The translations under genes were made by a program, and so were the position numbers. Of a stretch of 41,472 bases of DNA, positions 35,940-41,472 are shown one piece after another. Every line of letters starts with the position of its first letter. Position 1 is the first letter of the stretch. Source of the stretch: Allosalinactinospora lopnorensis (GTDB taxonomy: Bacteria > Actinomycetota > Actinomycetes > Streptosporangiales > Streptosporangiaceae); NCBI RefSeq assembly GCF_000981225.1, contig NZ_LAJC01000055.1, positions 1 through 41,472 of the forward strand. Direction: 5' to 3'. The notes under the pieces are model-generated. The model was given only the letters and a program-made list of their open reading frames with translations. It ran no database searches and was not told the origin of the DNA.

Positions 35940-38900
35940 TCAGGCGCGCGCCCGCCTCTCCAGCCACGCCCCGATGTCGGAGACGATGTCCGCGCGCCCG
36001 GTGTCGGCGCCCTTCCGGTACGCCTGGGCGAAGCCCGCGTCGCCGAGGCGCGCCCGCGCCCTCGCACGCAGCCGGACGATGTTGGGCTCGGCCTCGTTGG
36101 GCAGCCCGCGCACGGCCTCGGCGTAGCCGAGCAGTGTGGCCGCGCGCTCGGGGCTCTCGCCGAGCACCTTCTCCGCGAGCACTTCGAGGACCAGGCCGGC
36201 CTGCGTGGCCTCCGTACCGGGAAGGATCCCGTTCCACGCCGTGACGGCGTACCGCCACGACTCCTCCGGCTCGCCCAGCTCCATGGCGGTGCGCGCCAGG
36301 TTGGCGTAGCACACCGGCTCCACCTGGCGGCGGACGACCCGCCCCATGTTCTCGGTCTCCTTGAGGACCCCGAGCAGGACCGAGCGGGCGCGGGCGGCGG
36401 CACCGGCCACCCGCTCGATCTCGGCCTCGGCCAGCCGCAGCATGATGACGCCCTCGCGCTCCAGCCCGACCGGGGTGATCTCCGCGACGTCGCGCCGGGC
36501 CGCCTCGGTCTCGCCCTGGTTCGCCCGTGCGAAGGCCCGCCGGCTCCGCAGTACCGCGTCCAGACCGTTGACGCCGATCTCCCCGGCCAGAGCGATCCCC
36601 TCGTCGAGCAGCGCCCGCTCGTGCTCCAGGTCGCTCAGCCGCACCAGGTCACCGAGGATGATCACGGCCTGGGCGGTGCCCCACCGGTCCCCCAGGCGGC
36701 GGAAGCCTCCAGCGCCTCCAAGAGCAGGTCCCGGGCCCGCCGGGCCGCCCCGCCCTGCATGGCGACCAGGCCTATCAGCACCCTGGCGGTGGCGCGCAGC
36801 CACGGATCCCGCTCCTCGGCGCTGCGCTCGAGGCGGCGCAGCACCTCCCCGCGGTCATGGCCGAGCATCGTCAGGTAGACGGGCAGGAAGATCAGTGTCC
36901 GGTGGTTCTCCGGTGCCTCTCCCGCCCGCCGCAGCACCTCCTCGGCCCGCAGCACCCCTTTCTCGGCGGTGATGCCGTCGTTCTCGTCGGCGGCGGCCGA
37001 CATGAACAGGCATTCGGCGTAGGCGACGGCCCGCCCTTCGGGCGGCTGCTCTCCCGTCAGCTCGATGATCTCGCCGGACCAGCGGCAGAGGTCGGCCCAG
37101 GTGTCGGTCATGTGCCAGTACCACTGCGCGGCGTGGTTCAGGTCGAGAGCGAGGACGGTGTCGCCGGTGTCGATGGCCCAGCGCAGCGCCGCCGTGAAGT
37201 TGTCGTGCTCGGCGCGCAGCCGGGACAGCCAGGTGAGCTGCTCGGAGGTGCGCAACTTCGGGTCGGCCTCGTTCCACACCCGCAGGATGTGCTCGGCGTG
37301 CGCGCGGCGCAGCACCGCCTCCTCACTGCTCTCGGTGAGCCGCTGCGCCGCGTAGGCCCGCACGGTCTCCAGCATCCGGTAGCGGGGCTCGCCCTCCTCC
37401 GCCGGAAGTGGATCGGCGATGATGAGGGACTTGTCGACGAGGGCGAACAGCACCGACCAGACGTCCCGTCCGCCGACCTCGCCCGCACCGCCGTCGCTGC
37501 AGACCTGTTCGACGGCGTCCAGGGTGGCTCCGCCGGCGAACACCGAGAACCGGCGCAGCAGCGTGCGCTCGGCCTCGTCCAGCAGCTCCCAGCTCCAGTC
37601 CACGACGGCCTGCAGTGTCTGGTGCCGCGGCAGCGCCGAGCGGCTGCCGTTCGTCAGCAGCCGGAACCGGTCGCTCAGCCGTTCGGCGAGCTTCGGGAGA
37701 GGCATGGCGCGCACCCGGGCCGCGGCGAGCTCCAGCGCCAGCGGCATGCCGTCGAGTTCTCGGCATATGCGCACGACGTGCTCGGCGTTGCGCTCGTCGA
37801 CGGTGAACCCGGGCCACGCGGCCGCGATCCGTTCGGCGAGCAGCCGCACCGACGCGTAGTCCCGGGCCTGTTCGGCCGGTGTCCCTTCGGGCGGCAGCGC
37901 CAGCGAGGGCACCGCGAGCAGCCGCTCGCCGTCCACGGCCAGCGGCTCCCGGCTGGTGGCGAGGATCCGCAGGCGAGGGCAGGCGGCGAGCAGGCGTTCG
38001 GCGAGTTCCGCGACACCGGTGACCAGGTGTTCGCAGTTGTCCAGGATCACCAGGAGAGCCTGCGGAGCGAGCGTCTCGACGATGCGGGCGACCGGATCGA
38101 CATTCGGGGCGGAGGCACCCGTCTGCATGACCATGAGGGAACGTTCGCGCAGCCCGAGCGCGGTGAGGACGGTGTACGGGATCTCCGCGTCGTCGCTGAT
38201 GGGGGCGAGGTCGACGAACCAGACGCCGTCCGCGACAAGCTTCGGCTCCCGCTCGGCGACGGTGGTGCCAGTCTCGATGGACAGCCGGGTCTTGCCGGCG
38301 CCCCCGGGCCCGATCATCGTGACCAGGCGCTGGCCACGCAGCAGGCCGACCGCGGTACCGACCTCCTCGTCGCGCGCGACGAAGCTGGTGAGAACGCGCG
38401 GCAGCCGTGTGACCGGCGGCGGGCGGGACTCCTCTTCGCCGGGCGGCACCGGCTGCAACTCGCCGCGCAGCAGCCGCACGTGCAGTTCCTGCACGTGCGC
38501 AGAGGGGTCGATGCCGAGCTCCTCCGCGAGCGCGCGGCGCAGCCGATCGTAGGCGGCCAGCGCGTCGGCTTGGCGGCCGGAGGCGTCCAGCGCGCGCATG
38601 AGAAGCTCGACCGGCTGCTCGCGGAGCGGTTCCCGCGCTACCAGCGCTTCGATGTCGGGAAGCGCGTTTCGGTGGTCGCCGTAGTCGAACCGGCAGGAAA
38701 GGCGCTCCTCGGTGACGCCGCGCCGCAGTTCGGCCAGCCGGACGGCGGTGTCCTTGGCGGCTCCGGTACCGGAGAGATCGGACAGGGCAGGGCCGCGCCA
38801 CAGGGAGAGCGACTCTTCGAAGACCCGGGCCGCACCGCGCGGATCGCCGGCCGCTCGCAACTGGCGTCCGCGGTTGACGAGGTCCTCGAACTCGCACAGG

Positions 38901-39190
38901 TCGATCTGCGAGCGATGGACATCCAGCCGGTATCCGGCGATATCGCCGTGCAGCGGCACACCGTCGCCCAAGGCGCGCCGCAGCCGCGAAACCAGGGCCT
39001 GTAGTGCGTTGCCGGCACCGGTGGGGGCGTCGTCGCCCCAGATGCCGTCGATGAGCCGGTCGGTACCGACCACGCGCCCCGGCTCCAGGAGCAGCAGCAC
39101 CAGTAGTCTGCGTAACCGCGCGCCGCCGACAGGGACCGTCCCCCCGGTCTCGTCGCGCACGGTCAAAGGCCCCAGGATGGAATACCGCAC
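35940..39190 (-). CDS. BTAD/NB-ARC/TPR transcriptional regulator (AfsR/SARP-like), apparent frameshift
   Basis: Large regulator of about 1083 residues once a one-base loss near 36701-36704 is corrected (the upstream part reads LLLEALEA, then FRRLGDRWGTAQAVI resumes in the next frame). Order: OmpR-type winged helix 1-90; BTAD 95-240 (SLWRGPALSDL, ELGIDPSAHVQELH); ATPase 265-560 with Walker A GPGGAGKTRLS and Walker B ALLVILDNCEHL; winged linker; TPR repeats to the end. Such proteins sense metabolites or ATP and activate nearby genes. The only candidate target here is the convergent drrAB; no biosynthetic cluster is in view. The start is GTG with AGGA upstream. Confidence 0.9.
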
Positions 39191-39463
39191 GGTCCTATGA
39201 TCTCCGATGGTCCGCCTCCGGTCTCAACCGGTTTTCCCTGAACGCGCCGCACCGTCCGGGGGTTCCCGGGCAGGATGGCGCGGGTGGCGAGTGCCGTGGG
39301 ACCGCGCATCGCGGATCCGGGGCCCGTCGGCATCTGGACCGGAGTAAGGTTCCAAGGGAAACTCGCCGCAGGGGCTGCCCGCGGCGCCACACCCGGAGGC
39401 GTCCGGGGATCCGGCCCGGCGACGCCCCAGGAGAGACCAATTCAGAAGTTTCGCAGGAGCCCC

Positions 39464-40069
39464 ATGTTCCCGGTCGCACCCCACTGTTCCTCCGGCTCGC
39501 GCCACGGTGCCGTCTCGGCCCTCCCGCGCGCACGGCGCCGTTTCGCCGTGACGAGCGGAGCGGTCGTGCTGCTGGCCGCAACGGCGGGCTGCGGCTCGCT
39601 CTCGCCGGCGTTCGAGAACGAGATGAGCGCCGACATCAATGTGAACAGCCCGATGATGCAGGAGGGCCGTCCGCTGCCCGACGCCTACACCTGCGCGGGC
39701 GAGGGCGTCTCTCCCCCCTTGGAGTGGTCGGGTCTGCCCGATGAGGACCGGACCTCCTCGATCGCCGTTGTCGCGGACGACCCTTCGGATGCGCATGTCT
39801 TCTGGGTGCTCTACGGCATGGACCCGCAGGTCCCCGAGATCCGGCAGAACAGCGTTCCGCAGCCGGCGCACCAGGGTCAAAACAGTGCGGGCGGGTCCGC
39901 CTACGACCCGCCGTGCCCCGAGGAGGGGCACAAGCACGAGTACCGGTTCACTGTCTACGCGCTGAGTGAGGAGGTCGACCTTCCCGAGGGCGCGCCGTTG
40001 GAGGACTCCTTGGAGGCGATCGCCTCGCGCGCCATAGCCCGGGGGTCGCTCACCACTACCAGCGGGTAG
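39464..40069 (+). CDS. YbhB/YbcL (PEBP, Raf-kinase-inhibitor-like) lipoprotein
   Basis: 201 residues. A signal peptide with a basic n-region (RARRR), a hydrophobic core and the lipobox LAATAGC ends near residue 45, so the mature protein is lipid-anchored outside the membrane. The PEBP domain follows: LPDAYTCAGEGVSPPLEW, then VVADDPSDAHVFWVLY and CPEEGHKHEYRFTVYAL. The usual DPDAP-xx-HWV ligand pocket is altered: the loop is shorter and the residue before WV is Phe rather than His. ATG after GCAGGAGC; earlier in-frame codons have no ribosome site. Binding partner unknown. Confidence 0.88.
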   Translation: MFPVAPHCSSGSRHGAVSALPRARRRFAVTSGAVVLLAATAGCGSLSPAFENEMSADINVNSPMMQEGRPLPDAYTCAGEGVSPPLEWSGLPDEDRTSSIAVVADDPSDAHVFWVLYGMDPQVPEIRQNSVPQPAHQGQNSAGGSAYDPPCPEEGHKHEYRFTVYALSEEVDLPEGAPLEDSLEAIASRAIARGSLTTTSG

Positions 40070-40536
40070 CGAAATGCGCCACAATCGACCCAGGAATGTT
40101 TTCCCGCGTTTTGGACACATAGCTCGATTGCATTCTCGCAAAGGACACCAGGAAGCTTCCGTCGCCCTCTGCACTCGTGCCGCAACTATGCATAAAGTGG
40201 ATCCGTGCCCCCCCTTGATTTTTTGATGACCACATTCACTCAGCACACAGCGAGGCGCCAGCGTCGTGCCGTCCTCCCGCGGACGAGCGCCGTGGACGCC
40301 TCTCCCATCCCCGGCGGCGGGGGGCTGCCAGCCGACCGCCCGGGGATCGGCGTGCGGAGCTCGTGCGTGTGCACCACGGTTCCGGCCGACCACCGCGTGC
40401 AAGGCGGATCGGCAACGGCGGCATCAGGCCTTGAGGGGCGGGTGCCGCCGCGTCCGGTGCCCGCTGACCACATCACCCCCGCCGGTGGCTCCTCTGTCCC
40501 TTCCCATGCCGCAGGCCCTAGGGTGGTGCGTTCACC
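40070..40536. other. 467-bp gap with a promoter-like A+T-rich part
   Basis: The first 160 bp (about 40070-40235) are less G+C-rich than anything around, with tracts such as CTTGATTTTTTGATG and GCAACTATGCATAAAGTG, and probably hold the promoter of the downstream gene. An in-frame GTG at 40205 opens 111 codons ending in an ATGA overlap with the next gene, but there is no ribosome site or family resemblance. Confidence 0.35.
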
Positions 40537-41472
40537 ATGACCATTACGCTCATCACCATCATCGCCGTCATCGTCGTCCTCGCCGTCCTCGTGCTGATCC
40601 TGCTGGGCATGCGCGCCCTCAGTATCGGTAACGCGCGCGATGAGTACGAGGACGACTACGACGACTACGGTGATGACCGATTCGAGGGCGAGGAGGACGA
40701 GGAGGAGGCCGAGCCCGCTCCCCGCCCGCGCGGGCGCCGCTCACGCGCCGACGCCGACGAACCGCGTCCCGCACGGCGCCCCCGCCTGCGGCGAAACCGC
40801 GCCGACGACGACTGGGAGGACGATTCCGGCGGGCTGTCCGACAACGACTTCTGGTCGAGTCTGTCCGGCGACGAATCGTCCTTCGGCCGCGAGGACGACG
40901 AACGGCCGCGGCGGCGGGAGGCGCGTAACGAGGCGACGCAGGCCATGTCCGCCGTCTCGGACGAGGGGGACGACTCCCCGTACGACGACGAGCCCGAGCC
41001 GGCCCCGCGCTCCCGCGGCCGCCGCGCGCGCCGCGCCGATGGCCCCGACCCCGCCGGGGAACCGGAGACCCCTCCCGCGGGAAGCACAGAGATCCCCGAC
41101 CCCGACCTCGCCAAGCTGGCGAGTCTGGGCCAGGAGAACGACTCCGCCGCCGCGGCTTCCGAGAGCACCCCGCTTCCCAAACGGCCGCCCCTCCCCGAAC
41201 GGCCGCCCCGGGACCAGGATCCCGCGCCGCCGCCCCCATCCCCTCCCCCATCGGCACCCGTTCGACCGGATCCGCTGAACGACCCGCTCGGGGTGCCTTC
41301 GGCGCGCGAAGCGGGATCCCAGAGCCCGCCGGAGACCCGGTCGTGGACGCCGCCGACACCTTCGGGCACCGGAGAGCCCTCCCGGCCCTCCTCCAGGGAC
41401 TCGGGCTCCTTCTCCCGCGATCCGCTCGGCTCACCGGCCGCCCCGTCGTCCAGCGGCTACCTCCCCGGTGCG
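40537..41472 (+). CDS. Single-helix membrane protein with long disordered acidic/Pro-rich tail, cut by window end
   Basis: 312 codons open to the last base of the window. The N-terminus MTITLITIIAVIVVLAVLVL forms one transmembrane helix without a cleavage site. It is followed by acidic tracts (EDDYDDYGDDRFEGEEDEEE), alternating Arg-rich patches (PRPRGRRSR, PRSRGRRARR) and a Ser/Pro-rich region. Not recognised. Two charge-block units, acidic tract plus PRxRGRR, recur around 40655-40745 and 40960-41030, suggesting internal repetition. In the predicted topology the tail may face the cytoplasm or the outside; residues right after the helix (RALSIGNARDEYED) do not decide. The stop and any C-terminal domain lie beyond the window. 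Confidence 0.7.
   Translation, partial: MTITLITIIAVIVVLAVLVLILLGMRALSIGNARDEYEDDYDDYGDDRFEGEEDEEEAEPAPRPRGRRSRADADEPRPARRPRLRRNRADDDWEDDSGGLSDNDFWSSLSGDESSFGREDDERPRRREARNEATQAMSAVSDEGDDSPYDDEPEPAPRSRGRRARRADGPDPAGEPETPPAGSTEIPDPDLAKLASLGQENDSAAAASESTPLPKRPPLPERPPRDQDPAPPPPSPPPSAPVRPDPLNDPLGVPSAREAGSQSPPETRSWTPPTPSGTGEPSRPSSRDSGSFSRDPLGSPAAPSSSGYLPGA

Noticed and set aside
40205-40540. 111-codon frame overlapping the last gene by ATGA
   Set aside because: No ribosome site, no family resemblance, and codon use weaker than neighbours; the overlap may be chance. Kept only as a note in the gap description.

Overview
High-GC actinobacterial chromosome, about 70% G+C with strong G/C third-position bias and many GTG/TTG starts. 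The core gene order matches the Streptomyces neighbourhood dut / DUF3710 / DUF4193 / cutRS / inositol monophosphatase / ferrochelatase / sugar-lactone oxidase / sepH. A cytosolic serpin and the general protein flavour suggest the Nocardiopsaceae/Streptosporangiales side (Nocardiopsis- or Thermobifida-like). That placement is an inference from gene content only.

Layout. 1-2.2 kb: polyol-type zinc dehydrogenase divergent from a SorC-family regulator. 2.3-3.9 kb: redoxin, six-helix K+ channel and a 46-residue lipoprotein. 4.1-9.6 kb: aconitase behind an unusual tandem-repeat promoter region, an LLM flavin oxidoreductase and a TrmA/RlmD-type RNA methyltransferase. 9.9-13.5 kb: two adjacent TrkA/RCK proteins, DUF3159 membrane protein and serpin. 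13.8-17.7 kb: valS-dut-DUF3710 in one direction. 17.9-19.6 kb: DUF4235, an EcsC-like protein and DUF4193. 20.0-22.0 kb: CutRS-type two-component pair followed by a 730-bp gene-free leader that holds a duplicated regulatory module. 22.7-28.5 kb: a 55-residue protein, inositol-phosphatase-family enzyme, S9 peptidase, coproporphyrin ferrochelatase and FAD sugar-lactone oxidase. 28.6-33.9 kb: acidic membrane protein, SepH and two bacterial-PH-domain membrane proteins. 34.1-39.2 kb: DrrAB-type ABC exporter convergent with a large BTAD/NB-ARC/TPR regulator. 39.5 kb to end: PEBP-like lipoprotein and a membrane-anchored disordered protein that runs off the window.

Most of the window is housekeeping: TCA cycle, tRNA charging, dUTP hydrolysis, heme synthesis, cell division, envelope sensing and K+ homeostasis. 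Most convergent gene pairs are separated by strong G+C-rich hairpins. Five apparent single-base losses break four genes (dehydrogenase twice, valS, ABC permease, BTAD regulator). All have the same sign and one hits an essential gene, so base-calling error is the likeliest cause.

The least explained signals are non-coding. They are the hairpin plus 11-bp-phased direct-repeat module duplicated upstream of cutR, with a compensatory base-pair change between copies; two 27-bp-spaced near-identical inverted repeats upstream of acnA; and a perfect 9-2-9 palindrome stranded between two convergent genes at 13.7 kb.
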